NCBI GenBank assembly: GCA_902801765.1
Contig: CADCJO010000009.1
Span: forward strand, 1-53,017
Reading direction: 5' to 3'
Source of the DNA: an uncultured Eubacteriales bacterium
GTDB lineage: Bacteria > Bacillota > Clostridia > Christensenellales > Aristaeellaceae
Length of the DNA: 53,017 nucleotides
Below are positions 9,602-18,407 of this stretch, in pieces; position 1 is the first letter of the stretch, and every line of letters starts with the position of its first letter. A program made the translations under genes and the position numbers. A model generated the notes under the pieces. The model worked only from the letters and a program-made list of their open reading frames with translations, was not told the DNA's origin and did not search any database.

Positions 9602-10771
9602 TCAAAAATAACTGACCTTGATGCGCTTGCCCATTTTTTTGAGCGCTTCCGATAATTCCTGCACCAGGTTCATTTTGATGTTGAAATTGATGGGCAAATT
9701 GGGATTCTGGTGGGCGGGGTTGACGGCCTTGCCCACGTAGAAGTTGATGTCGGTGGCTTCCTCAAAGAGCAAGCGGCTGATGAGGGACGCGCCGTCCTTG
9801 CCGTTGCTCCAGGCTTCGTAACGCCTGTTTTCGCCGATGTAATCCTTGGCGTATTCCACCACCCGGTTCACGGTGATCACGCCCTCGGTGACCAGATCGA
9901 CGCCCTCCAGATAGGCGATGGGCGGAATGTCGCCCTCAAAATCCAGGGACGCCCGCAGGGGCTTGTTCAGCCATTTGGCGGCGATGGAGGAGGTGGTGCC
10001 GCCGCAGATGATGTGCTTGCCCTCCTTGGCGAAGAACAGGTTCATCATCCGGTCGGCGTCGTCCCGGTTGCTGGGCGGGCCAAAGAGCATGTTCATGGGC
10101 ACGCGCTTGCGGATGCGCACCACGCAGGAGGTGGCGTCGTCCCCGGGTTCGCCGCCGTAGAGCTTGTTGCACTCATCCACCAGCAGCGTGGACAGGTTCT
10201 TGGCGGTATAACCGCATAAACTCATGGCTTCCATGAAGGAAATAATGTCTTCCCGCTTCCAGCCGAAATTGTAGCCGATGCCGATGCCCGCGTGGGGACA
10301 GCCATCACTCATGGCGATGAACACGTCGTCCTCCTGCAATCGGATCAAGGAGCGGAAAATCTGCTTGCCGCCGATGGTGGTTTCCGTGCGGGGATATTCC
10401 CAGTTTTCTCCGTCGCGCAGTACGATCACCTGGGGGTTGTCATACTGGATCAGCTCGGCGGTCTGGTTGCGGATCAGGCGGATGATGGTGAAGGTGGAAT
10501 AGGCCACGCCGCGCATGGAGTCCACCGGCAGAGTGGCGGCGATGGTTTCCACACATTCCTCGATGGAGAGGCCAGCGGCCAGCATGGTGGAAATGATCTT
10601 GCTGGTAAGGGTGGACAGGATGCTGGCTTTCACGCCGCTGCCCAGCCCGTCGGCCAGCACGATGACGGTAGAGCCGTCTTCCTGCTCCACCACCTCCACG
10701 TGGTCGCCGCAGAGCTGTTCCCCCGCGTGGTTGATGCTCTTATAGCCGATATCACAAGTCAAATCATTCAT
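9602..10771 (-). CDS. PP2C/SpoIIE-type serine phosphatase linked to sensory hydrogenase
   Basis: 389 residues. The first 235 or so form a SpoIIE-like PP2C domain: VLADGLGSGVKAS (metal-binding Asp), FIAMSDGCPHAG and GEPGDDATSCVV carry the usual acidic ligands. The C-terminal 150 residues (from about NMLFGPPSNR) form a second domain common to phosphatases of this gene neighbourhood, function unknown. The start overlaps the end of the upstream hydrogenase gene by 8 nt, indicating translational coupling. It is known that group C [FeFe] hydrogenases are often paired with such phosphatases, so it is likely the output that dephosphorylates a partner in response to redox or H2 state. No anti-sigma or kinase partner is visible nearby. 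Confidence 0.85.
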   Translation of the reverse strand: MNDLTCDIGYKSINHAGEQLCGDHVEVVEQEDGSTVIVLADGLGSGVKASILSTLTSKIISTMLAAGLSIEECVETIAATLPVDSMRGVAYSTFTIIRLIRNQTAELIQYDNPQVIVLRDGENWEYPRTETTIGGKQIFRSLIRLQEDDVFIAMSDGCPHAGIGIGYNFGWKREDIISFMEAMSLCGYTAKNLSTLLVDECNKLYGGEPGDDATSCVVRIRKRVPMNMLFGPPSNRDDADRMMNLFFAKEGKHIICGGTTSSIAAKWLNKPLRASLDFEGDIPPIAYLEGVDLVTEGVITVNRVVEYAKDYIGENRRYEAWSNGKDGASLISRLLFEEATDINFYVGKAVNPAHQNPNLPINFNIKMNLVQELSEALKKMGKRIKVSYF

Positions 10772-12440
10772 TGGTGATGGACTCCTTCAGCTTGGACAGG
10801 GCGATCTTGGTTTCGGCGGCGGTTTCGCCAAGCAGGCTGGCGATTTCCTGTACGATGCGCATCTGCTTATCCACCACCTTGTCGGCCACCTCCACGGTCT
10901 GGCGGCTGATTTCCTCCCGCTGGCGGCGGGCGTCCTCTTCGTCGCTGACATCGCGCATGATGCACAGCAGCATCCGCCCGTCCTCGGCGGGCACGATGGT
11001 CTGCTGGATGGTGCAGCCGTATTCGGCCAGGTAGGAGCGCTGGTGGAAGATGCCTTTGCCGGTGTTCTTCACTTTCAGGAAAGGCGTGGGGTCCAGGATG
11101 CGAACCACCTGATCGCCCAGCACCGCTTTATCCGACCGCAGGTTCAGGATTTTCAGCGCGGCGGGGTTGATCTGCTGCACCTCCAACTGGTCGTTCAGCA
11201 TGATGATCCCGTTGGGGCTGTTCCGGGCGATGGTGTCGTTGACGTTTTCGGCTTTCTCCATCAGGTAGGGCAGGCACATGGAGATTTCCGCCTTGCCCTG
11301 ATAGATGGCGATGGCCTTTTCCCGGCAGGTGTCATAGCCGCAGGAGCCGCAGTTCAGCTCCTGGCTGGGCTTGAACTTACCCATTTCCCGCAGGATGTCC
11401 CGAATCTCGGCTTCGCTGGGCATCATTGCCCGCTGATCGATGGGCTCGAAGCGCTTGCGCAGCTGCCGGATCTCCGGCTGTTCGATCTCGAAATCCTTGT
11501 CCCCCGCGTACCGGGCCACGGCCAGATAGTCCTTGAGCGGGCTGTGGCCGTACTTCTCCATCACCGGGCCGCCCGCGCAGCTGCCCACGCAGGCGCTCAT
11601 TTCGATAAAGCAGTGATGGATCTTTCCCTGCTCGATTTCCTTTAAGGCCGCGATGCAGTTTTCCACCCCGTCCAGGGCCATGTAGGTGAAATTCGGCGCG
11701 TCCATGGCCATGGTTTTCAGGATGCCGCCGGTGGTGGGGAAGAAGCGGGCGCGGCTGTGCTCGTCAGGCTGCTGTTCACGCTGAATCTCAATGCCCTCTT
11801 TTTTCAGCCAGTTGGTCAGTTCCTCATAGGTCAATACCGCGTCCACCATGCCCTCGTAGTATTCGGCCTCGTCCTTTTTGGCGACGCAAGGGCCGATGAA
11901 TACCGTCTTGGCATTGGGGATGCGCCGCTTGATATCCTCGCAATGGGCCTGCATAGGCGACAGCACGTCCGCCAGGTAGGGCAGCACCCGGGGAAAATAC
12001 TTCTGAATCAGCAGGTTGATGGAGTGGCAGCAGGAGGAGATGACCACGTCCCGGTCTTCCTCCTGGAGGATGCGGTCATATTCCCGCTTGACCAGGGTCG
12101 CCCCCAGGGCGGTTTCCTCCACGTCAAAGAAGCCCAGCTTTTTCAGCGCTTCCCGCATGGCCTCGATGCCCACGCCCTCGTAGTTCGCCACGAAGGACGG
12201 AGCCAGGGACGCCACCACTGGGTCGCCGCTTTGGATGAGCACCCTGGCCTTTTCGGTTTCGTCCACGATTTCCTTGGCGTTCTGGGGACAGACCACGAAG
12301 CAATGGCCGCACAGGATGCATTCGTTACCGATGATGTGGGCCTGGTTGCCGGAGAAGCGGATGGACTTCACCGGGCAATGGCGGATGCACTTGTAGCAGT
12401 TTTTGCAGTTGGATTTTTTCAGCGTCAAACAGTTCGGCAT
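10764..12440 (-). CDS. Sensory [FeFe] hydrogenase with C-terminal PAS domain (group C, HydS-like)
   Basis: 558 residues. Two ferredoxin motifs (residues 12-22 and 41-51) precede an H-cluster domain with L1 SSCCHS (135-140), L2 GPCVAKKDE (183-191) and L3 EMSACVGSCAGG (280-291). A four-Cys cluster CGSCGYDTC (364-372) follows, then a PAS domain (about 395-500) and a helical tail. The order ferredoxin, H-cluster, Fe-S, PAS is that of group C hydrogenases, which are considered H2 or redox sensors rather than catalysts. It lies 4 nt after the thioredoxin-like ferredoxin gene and overlaps the phosphatase gene. The signal probably passes from H-cluster to PAS to phosphatase. Confidence 0.9.
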   Translation of the reverse strand: MPNCLTLKKSNCKNCYKCIRHCPVKSIRFSGNQAHIIGNECILCGHCFVVCPQNAKEIVDETEKARVLIQSGDPVVASLAPSFVANYEGVGIEAMREALKKLGFFDVEETALGATLVKREYDRILQEEDRDVVISSCCHSINLLIQKYFPRVLPYLADVLSPMQAHCEDIKRRIPNAKTVFIGPCVAKKDEAEYYEGMVDAVLTYEELTNWLKKEGIEIQREQQPDEHSRARFFPTTGGILKTMAMDAPNFTYMALDGVENCIAALKEIEQGKIHHCFIEMSACVGSCAGGPVMEKYGHSPLKDYLAVARYAGDKDFEIEQPEIRQLRKRFEPIDQRAMMPSEAEIRDILREMGKFKPSQELNCGSCGYDTCREKAIAIYQGKAEISMCLPYLMEKAENVNDTIARNSPNGIIMLNDQLEVQQINPAALKILNLRSDKAVLGDQVVRILDPTPFLKVKNTGKGIFHQRSYLAEYGCTIQQTIVPAEDGRMLLCIMRDVSDEEDARRQREEISRQTVEVADKVVDKQMRIVQEIASLLGETAAETKIALSKLKESITNE

Positions 12441-12444
12441 CTTC

Positions 12445-12693
12445 TTACACCCTTGCTTTTATTTCTTTTTCAAAGAACGAAGAAACGGTTTCCGGAGACA
12501 CGGAGAAGAATTCCCCGTCCACCGTGACGCACACGCCCTGCTGGCATTTGCCCATGCAGAAGGTGCCACCCAGCTCGATTTTGTCGGTCAGGTTTTCCTT
12601 GGCGATCAGCGCCTGCAATTGCTCCACCACGGGCCGGGAGCCCTTGATGTGGCAGGAGGAACCGATACAAACGGTGACTTTCAATTTGCTCAT
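12445..12693 (-). CDS. Thioredoxin-like [2Fe-2S] ferredoxin (NuoE C-terminal/HydC-like)
   Basis: 82 residues with the Cys pattern VCIGSSCHIKG (Cys at about 9 and 14) and FCMGKCQQGVCV, as in the thioredoxin-like [2Fe-2S] domain of NuoE and of hydrogenase small subunits. It is likely an electron-transfer partner of the adjacent hydrogenases. ATG 12693 lies directly against the GAGGAG, leaving no spacer. TTG at 12684 has a 9-nt spacer and would give MKVTVCIG, so the true start may be 3 codons later. It lies 4 nt upstream of the sensory hydrogenase gene. Confidence 0.85.
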   Translation of the reverse strand: MSKLKVTVCIGSSCHIKGSRPVVEQLQALIAKENLTDKIELGGTFCMGKCQQGVCVTVDGEFFSVSPETVSSFFEKEIKARV

Positions 12694-12721
12694 CTCCTCT
12701 TTTGTTTTTCATTTTGAATAT

Positions 12722-12759
12722 GGGAAAGGAGGAGCCTCCCCTCTTTGCTCCTCCTTCCC
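12722..12759. other. Stable intergenic hairpin before the ferredoxin gene
   Basis: GGGAAAGGAGGAGC (12722-12735) pairs with GCTCCTCCTTCCC (12747-12759). It sits in the 97-nt gap between the kinase and the thioredoxin-like ferredoxin genes on the minus strand. There is no T-run downstream, so processing or stability is more likely than termination. Confidence 0.6.
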
Positions 12760-12790
12760 ATCACAATCCGCGATTGCGGATGAAAAGGGC

Positions 12791-13540
12791 TTAATGATAC
12801 TCCACCACGCTGGCCCAGGAGAGCAGGAATTCCCGCTCCTTCTCGTTGCCCTTGACGGACTGGCTGGCCGCCACGATGGGCATCCATTTCTGCACGTACT
12901 GGATGGGCGTGCCGCTCTTTTCGCAGAACAGGTTCAGGTATTCCTTCGCGCCCTCCTCGTCGCCGTTCAGCCAGAAGAGCAGGTACGTCCGGGCCACGTC
13001 GGCGGAGGCGTTGCCCTGGGTCACGTGGCTCCAGTCGATGATGTAGGGCGTGCCGTCCTCGCTGATGATGATGTTGGAGGGCCAGAAATCGCCGTGGCAC
13101 ACCTTGTTGTGGGTCGGCATCCCCTCCAGCCGGGCGTGCAGGTCATAGCGGGTGGTGGCGTCCAGATCGGCCTGGCTGATCTTGCGGCTCATCTTGTCCT
13201 TGAGCCGGTTCAGCATGGGACAGGTTTTGCTGTGCACTTCCATCTGGATATCCACGAACTGATTTAAATATTTCGACTTATTGTCCGGATCTTCCTTCAT
13301 CAGCTGAGACAAAGTTTTGCCCGGAATGAACTCGGAGAGAATGGCCCATTTGCCCTCGATCATGGTGACGCCCAAAATCTTGGGAATATGCAGCCCGGTT
13401 TCCTCAATGCGCGCCTGATTCAGCGCTTCGTTGAGGATGTCCGCTTTGGAATAGTTTTCGTTAAACACCTTCACGCACTGGTCGCCGTCCCGGTAAATGG
13501 TCTTGGCGTTGCGCACGGCAATGACGCGGTCCAAATTCAT
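12791..13540 (-). CDS. Aminoglycoside/choline-kinase-like phosphotransferase
   Basis: 249 residues, of the APH/choline kinase fold. The catalytic loop HGDFWPSNIII and the metal-binding IIDWSHV are intact. An N-terminal ATP-site Lys is plausible in QCVKVFNENY, and the hinge is AILSEFIPG. The small molecule or protein it phosphorylates cannot be read from sequence. AGGAGG precedes ATG 13540. It starts 16 nt after adhE and is followed by the hydrogenase genes, so it is co-transcribed with fermentation genes. This is an unusual partner; a resistance role is possible but the context argues for metabolism or regulation. Confidence 0.8.
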   Translation of the reverse strand: MNLDRVIAVRNAKTIYRDGDQCVKVFNENYSKADILNEALNQARIEETGLHIPKILGVTMIEGKWAILSEFIPGKTLSQLMKEDPDNKSKYLNQFVDIQMEVHSKTCPMLNRLKDKMSRKISQADLDATTRYDLHARLEGMPTHNKVCHGDFWPSNIIISEDGTPYIIDWSHVTQGNASADVARTYLLFWLNGDEEGAKEYLNLFCEKSGTPIQYVQKWMPIVAASQSVKGNEKEREFLLSWASVVEYH

Positions 13541-13556
13541 GTTCTTCTCCTCCTTC

Positions 13557-16259
13557 TCACATTTTCCGTCCGGTGCGGTAAGCCTTCTTCACGGCGTCGT
13601 CCTGCACTTCTCCCAGATCGTCCGCGGTGGGTTTGGGCGTTTCGGTAAAATGCTTTTCGCCGTAATAAGCATTCAGATACATCTGCTTGATTTCGCTCAT
13701 AAGGGGATAGCGCGGGTTGGCGCCGGTGCACTGGTCATCGAAGGCCTGCTCCACCATGTCGTCCAGCCGGTTCAGGAAGTCCTGCTCATCCGCCACGTAA
13801 TCCCGGATGGCAGGCTTAATGCCCACGTAGGCTTTCAGGTCGTTGATGAGCTTGATGAGGCCTTCCAGCTTCTCCCGGTCGGTGTCACCGCGAACGCCCA
13901 GGGCTTCTGCCACTTCGGCATAACGGCGCAGGGTGTGGGGATGGTCGTACTGGGGGAAGGTGCCCATCTTGGCAGGCGCTTCTGCGGCGTTGAAGCGCAG
14001 CACCTCTTCGATCATCAGGGCGTTGGCCACGCCGTGGGCGATGTGATGGAACGCGCCCAGCTTGTGGGCCATGGAGTGGCACATGCCCAGGAAGGCGTTG
14101 GCGAAGGCCATGCCTGCCATGGTAGCGGCGTTGGCCATCTTTTCCCGGGCTTCCACGTCGGTCAGGCCGTTGTCATAAGCCCGGGGCAGGTATTCAAAAA
14201 TGGTTTGCAGGGCCTTGATGGCCAGGCCGTCGGTGTAGTCCGTTGCCATCATGGAGGCGTAGGCTTCCAGGGCGTGGGTCACGGCGTCGATGCCGCTGGC
14301 CGCGGTCAGGCCCTTGGGGGCGGTCATGTGGAAGTCGGTGTCGATGACCGCCATGTTGGGCAGCAGGGCGTAATCGGCCAGGGGGTATTTCACGCCGCTC
14401 TGTTCATCGGTGATGACGGCAAAGGGCGTCACTTCGCTGCCCGTACCGGCTGAGGTGGGGATGGCGATGAAGTACGCCTTTTCGCCCATCTTCGGGAAGG
14501 TGTACACGCGCTTGCGGATGTCCATGAAGCGCATGGCCATATCCTGGAAATCCACCTCGGGATGCTCGTACAGCACCCACATGATCTTGGCCGCGTCCAT
14601 GGCGCTTCCGCCGCCCAGGGCAATGATCACGTCGGGCTGGAACAGGCGCATCTGCTCCGCGCCGGCCTTGGCGCAGGCCAGGGTGGGATCAGGCGCCACG
14701 TCAAAGAAGGTGGCATGCTGGATGCCCAGCTCGTCCAGTTTTTGGGCAATTGGCGCGGTATTGCCGTTCTGATAGAGGAACGTATCGGTCACGATGAAGG
14801 CTTTCTTCTTGCCCATTACGTGCTTTAATTCATCCAGCGCCACCGGCAGGCAGCCCTTCTTGATATACACCTTTTCCGGCGCGCGGAACCACAGCATGTT
14901 CTCTCTCCTTTCGGCCACGGTTTTGATATTCAGCAGGTGCTTGACGCCCACGTTTTCGGACACGGAGTTGCCGCCCCAGCTGCCGCAGCCCAGGGTGAGG
15001 GAGGGGGCCATTTTGAAGTTATACAGATCGCCGATGCCGCCCTGGGAGGAGGGGGTGTTCACCACGATGCGGCAGGTCTTCATCCGGGCCGCGAAAGCGG
15101 AAAGCACTTCGGGCTTCTTCTGGGTGTCGGCATACAGTGACGCGGTGTGGCCATAGCCGCCGTCGGCGATCAGCCGGTCGGCCTTGCTGAAAGCGTCCTC
15201 CAGATCCTTGGCGCGGTACATCGCCAGCACGGGGCTCAGCTTTTCATGGGCAAATTCCTCGGTGAGCTCCACAGATTCTACTTCGCCAATGAGTACCTTG
15301 GTTCCTTCCGGCACGGTGACGCCTGCCAGCGCGGCGATTTTGCAGGCGCTCTGGCCCACGATTTTGGCGTTCAAAGCGCCGTTGATCAGGATGGTGCGGC
15401 GCACCTTGTCCAGTTCCGCGCCTTTCAGGAACCAGCAGCCGCGGGCGGCGAACTCTTCCCTGACGGTTTCATAAATGCTGTCCAGCACGATCACGCTCTG
15501 CTCGGAAGCGCAGATCATGCCGTTGTCAAAGGTCTTGGAATGGATGATGGAATTGACCGCCAATACCAGATTGGCGCTGTCGTCGATGACGGCGGGCACG
15601 TTGCCCGCGCCTACGCCCAGGGCGGGCTTGCCGCTGGAATAGGCGGCCTTCACCATGCCGGGGCCGCCAGTGGCCAGGATAATATCCGCTTCCCGCATCA
15701 GAGTGTTGGTCATCTCCAGGGAAGGCACGTCGATCCAGCTGATGATGCCCTCCGGCGCGCCGGCCTTGACAGCGGCATCCAATACGACCTTCGCTGCGGC
15801 GATGGTGGCTTTCTTTGCCCGGGGATGGGGGCTGAAAATGATGCCGTTCCGGGTTTTCAGGCAGATCAGCGCTTTGAAAATGGCGGTGGAGGTGGGATTG
15901 GTGGTGGGGATCACCGCGGCCACCACGCCGATGGGCTCGGCGATTTTCTTCATGCCGTAGGCTTTGTCCTCCTCGATCACGCCGCAGGTCTTGGTATCCC
16001 GATAGGCGTTGTAAATGTATTCGCTGGCGTAATGGTTCTTGATCACTTTGTCCTCCACCACGCCCATGCCGGTTTCCTCCACAGCCAGCTTGGCCAGGGG
16101 AATGCGGGCCTGGTTGGCCGCCGTGGCCGCCGCCAGGAAGATTTTATTCACCTGCTCCTGGGTGTAGGCAGCGAAAACTCGTTGGGCTGCGCGCACCCGC
16201 TCGATGGCCGCTTCCAGCGCTTCCACGCTGTCCACCATGTCAAATGTTTTTTGTTCCAT
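13557..16259 (-). CDS. adhE: Bifunctional acetaldehyde/alcohol dehydrogenase
   Basis: 900 residues. The N-terminal half (to about 440) is a CoA-acylating aldehyde dehydrogenase with the catalytic Cys in DNGMICASEQS. The C-terminal half is an iron alcohol dehydrogenase with FGGG-type IALGGGSAMDAAK and metal ligands in THALEAY and CHSMAHKLGAFHH. It converts acetyl-CoA to ethanol with two NADH in filament-forming spirosomes. ATG 16259 is chosen because GGAGG precedes it at proper distance. The gene overlaps the end of rex by 20 nt, so the two are translationally coupled and share the rex promoter. Full length, with no visible defect. Confidence 0.96.
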   Translation of the reverse strand: MEQKTFDMVDSVEALEAAIERVRAAQRVFAAYTQEQVNKIFLAAATAANQARIPLAKLAVEETGMGVVEDKVIKNHYASEYIYNAYRDTKTCGVIEEDKAYGMKKIAEPIGVVAAVIPTTNPTSTAIFKALICLKTRNGIIFSPHPRAKKATIAAAKVVLDAAVKAGAPEGIISWIDVPSLEMTNTLMREADIILATGGPGMVKAAYSSGKPALGVGAGNVPAVIDDSANLVLAVNSIIHSKTFDNGMICASEQSVIVLDSIYETVREEFAARGCWFLKGAELDKVRRTILINGALNAKIVGQSACKIAALAGVTVPEGTKVLIGEVESVELTEEFAHEKLSPVLAMYRAKDLEDAFSKADRLIADGGYGHTASLYADTQKKPEVLSAFAARMKTCRIVVNTPSSQGGIGDLYNFKMAPSLTLGCGSWGGNSVSENVGVKHLLNIKTVAERRENMLWFRAPEKVYIKKGCLPVALDELKHVMGKKKAFIVTDTFLYQNGNTAPIAQKLDELGIQHATFFDVAPDPTLACAKAGAEQMRLFQPDVIIALGGGSAMDAAKIMWVLYEHPEVDFQDMAMRFMDIRKRVYTFPKMGEKAYFIAIPTSAGTGSEVTPFAVITDEQSGVKYPLADYALLPNMAVIDTDFHMTAPKGLTAASGIDAVTHALEAYASMMATDYTDGLAIKALQTIFEYLPRAYDNGLTDVEAREKMANAATMAGMAFANAFLGMCHSMAHKLGAFHHIAHGVANALMIEEVLRFNAAEAPAKMGTFPQYDHPHTLRRYAEVAEALGVRGDTDREKLEGLIKLINDLKAYVGIKPAIRDYVADEQDFLNRLDDMVEQAFDDQCTGANPRYPLMSEIKQMYLNAYYGEKHFTETPKPTADDLGEVQDDAVKKAYRTGRKM

Positions 16260-16893
16260 ACTGTTCCTCCTCTTCCTGTTTTCCTGTCTCACTGGCCGCC
16301 AGATGGAGATAAGCCAGAGATAAAGCAATATTGACCGGATGTACCGTCACATGGGACGGCACCTTGATGGGATAAGGCGCAAAATTGAGGATCGCCGTCA
16401 GACCCGCCGACGTCATGGCGTCGGCTGCTGTCTGCGCTGCTGAAGCCGGGACTGTCAGGATGCCTGTCTGTATATGATGTTCGGCGCAAAAGGCGGCAAG
16501 CTGATCCATGGGATAAACCGGCACATGGCCATGGAGCGAAGGGACTGACGCGCTGCGGTCAAAGGCGGCGATGATTTCCACGCCGTAATCCATGAACCCG
16601 TCATAATCCATCAGGGCCGACCCCAGCTTGCCAGCGCCAACGATCACCGCGGAGACGGGCACGTCCACACCCAGCGCCTTTTCCATGTCCCGGCGCAGGG
16701 TCGATACCGGGTAGCCCACCTTGGGGAGCCCTGCCGTACAGACGCTGGCCAGGTCTTTTCGCACCTGCACCTCGCCCAGCCCCAGCCCCTTGGCGATCTG
16801 CGTGGCGGAAACCTTCTCCGCGTTCATCCTGCGGATAAACTGCAAATACATGGGCAATCGCCCCAGCGTCGCTTTGGAAAGCGTACTCTGCAA
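16240..16893 (-). CDS. rex: Redox-sensing transcriptional repressor Rex
   Basis: 217 residues. An N-terminal winged helix carries QIAKGLGLGEVQVRKDLASV, and the C-terminal NAD-binding Rossmann domain carries VIVGAGKLGSAL. Rex proteins leave DNA when the NADH/NAD ratio rises, which releases fermentation genes. The region after the recognition helix (SVCTAGLPKVGYPV) departs from the common FGxxGxRGxGY pattern, so its operator may differ from the usual TTGTTAA type. The start is TTG 16893 with GGAGG 8 nt upstream. It is first in an operon with adhE and the hydrogenases, so autoregulation is likely. Confidence 0.9.
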   Translation of the reverse strand: MQSTLSKATLGRLPMYLQFIRRMNAEKVSATQIAKGLGLGEVQVRKDLASVCTAGLPKVGYPVSTLRRDMEKALGVDVPVSAVIVGAGKLGSALMDYDGFMDYGVEIIAAFDRSASVPSLHGHVPVYPMDQLAAFCAEHHIQTGILTVPASAAQTAADAMTSAGLTAILNFAPYPIKVPSHVTVHPVNIALSLAYLHLAASETGKQEEEEQYGTKNI

Positions 16894-16907
16894 AGGATCA
16901 TCCTCCT

Positions 16908-16946
16908 TTCGATATATATTATATCGAATCGTCCGCCCTTTGCGAA
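16908..16946 (-). promoter_or_regulatory. rex-adhE promoter with overlapping palindrome
   Basis: On the minus strand TTCGCA (16946-16941), a 17-nt spacer and a perfect TATAAT (16923-16918). The -10 lies inside a dyad, TTCGATATA-N3-TATATCGAA (16908-16928), that ends just before the ribosome binding site. A repressor on this dyad would block the promoter; Rex is the obvious candidate. Confidence 0.65.
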
Positions 16947-17003
16947 TTACTAAAACCGTATAGGCGATATATCACAATCTATCATTTGCGATGGGCTCAT
17001 GGC

Positions 17004-17041
17004 AAAAAAAGAAGCTTTGCCGCCAGATTTGACAGCAAAGC
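17004..17041 (-). terminator. Terminator of the upstream LysR gene
   Basis: Read on the minus strand, GCTTTGC (17041-17035) pairs with GCAAAGC (17020-17014), followed within 3 nt by seven T (17010-17004). It separates the LysR gene from the rex operon. Confidence 0.75.
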
Positions 17042-17060
17042 CATCATGAGCTTATATTTT

Positions 17061-17990
17061 TTACTTTTTTCTTGTGATGCAGGCGCGCTTGGATTGGGTC
17101 AGCTCCGTGATGAAGCGCTTATCCAGCTCGGTCAGCTGATAATCCTGCCGATGGATCAGCACATCCCGGTACACCCGCTGGTTCTCCGCACATTCCCGCT
17201 GCACCAGATGCAACTGCCGCAACAGCCTTTCGGGCAGCGGCGACACCCACATAAAGGTTTCCGGGTTTTCGGTCAGCAGATCGAACTGGCTTCCCCGTTC
17301 AAACACGAAAATGCGCCGCGGTGTTTGCGGCAGTTCCTCGTTTCTCACGGCGGAAAGCGGCAGGGAAGGCACATATGGATCGGCGTGGGCAATCTGAATA
17401 TATTGCTGCAGATCCGCAAAGCGGATCGTTTCCATCCCGGCCAAAGCGCAGTCCTCCCGCATCACCAGCACATATTTGAATTCTGCCACGAGCTCGCCCT
17501 TCAGTCCTTTTTCCGCCATCATCTGCTTAAAGTATTTATCATAGCCCGCCGCATACCGGATGATGCCCAGGTTGTATCCAACCTCCAGGATGTTTTTCAC
17601 CGCTTGCAGCGCATTGGTTTCCTGATAAAAGATTTCCACCTGTTCCTTTCCCAGCGTTCGGGAAAACGCGGCGAAAGCGTCAGAAATATAGCTGGCCCGG
17701 GGCACGGAAATGGAAAAGCGCTGCTTGCCGGCTTTTTTCTCTTTGTACAGGCTCTCCATTTCGTCGATCTGCTCCAGGATCTTCCTGGCCTGATTGATAA
17801 ACAATTCGCCGTCCGGCGTCAGCAGCATGCCTTTGGAGGAACGGCGAAAGAACTGGATGCCAAGATCGGCTTCCAGTTCCTTGACCACCCGGCTCAAATT
17901 GGGCTGCGCCACATGCAGCTCCTCCGCCGCCTTGTTGATGGAGCCGTTTTCCGCGATGCTGATCACGTATTTCAGGTGTAAAAAGTTCAT
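17061..17990 (-). CDS. LysR-family transcriptional regulator
   Basis: 309 residues. The N-terminal helix-turn-helix is typical (GSINKAAEELHVAQPNLSRVVKE, about 15-37), followed by a linker and an effector domain of the type II periplasmic-binding fold (about 90-300). The effector is unknown. The decayed Dpp/MATE block starts 400 nt upstream of it on the opposite strand, so this regulator may once have controlled that block. The other LysR gene in the window (22242-23126) is a different family member by sequence. From 17991 to 18301 no intact gene is seen, only a 41-codon minus-strand fragment (about 18175-18298) I cannot identify. Confidence 0.92.
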   Translation of the reverse strand: MNFLHLKYVISIAENGSINKAAEELHVAQPNLSRVVKELEADLGIQFFRRSSKGMLLTPDGELFINQARKILEQIDEMESLYKEKKAGKQRFSISVPRASYISDAFAAFSRTLGKEQVEIFYQETNALQAVKNILEVGYNLGIIRYAAGYDKYFKQMMAEKGLKGELVAEFKYVLVMREDCALAGMETIRFADLQQYIQIAHADPYVPSLPLSAVRNEELPQTPRRIFVFERGSQFDLLTENPETFMWVSPLPERLLRQLHLVQRECAENQRVYRDVLIHRQDYQLTELDKRFITELTQSKRACITRKK

Positions 17991-18301
17991 TTCATTCTCT
18001 CCGCTGCGAATTCAGGTTCGTATATAGCCGGTGATAGATTCTCCCGCATCCCGGGACGATATTGCGCTGTCTTTCCCAGGCGCATCTTCTCCTCCTGTTC
18101 ATCCGTTTCTTGGTATCCTTTCGGTAATTCTCTCTTCTTCAAAAAAATCCTGCTAATCAATCAGCGTGATTCAGCAAAGTATCCTGCCTTTCTTTCCCTC
18201 TTTCCTGTAAAAGGGGTGATAAGCCAGGATACGCTCGATCTCCGCCAGCGCGTCAGCCGGCAGTTCGAGCGCCGCGGCTTCTGCGCATATCAGCCGGAGG
18301 G

Positions 18302-18407
18302 ATGTATAAGATTGTTCAGCAGTTTGCAGCGAGGATCGATCCCTGGATCAGACAGCTGAAAGAGGATCTTTTGAATGCGCCTGTACTGTGCACAGATGCT
18401 ACCGGTA
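18302..18407 (+). pseudogene. Transposase fragment (IS66-like)
   Basis: About 35 codons read YKIVQQFAARIDPWIRQLKE and then DLLNAPVLCTDATG. The pattern of a helical stretch ending in a catalytic-type Asp resembles the central domain of IS66 transposases (normally xxVLHxDET). It has no ribosome binding site, lacks both ends, and runs directly into the truncated dppB fragment. It marks the recombination that removed the 5' part of the transporter operon. Family assignment is tentative. Confidence 0.5.

Noticed and set aside
18175-18298. 41-codon minus-strand fragment ending in a stop
   Set aside because: The helical sequence (AEAAALELPADALAEIERIL) is suggestive of a reductase C-terminus but too short and generic to name.
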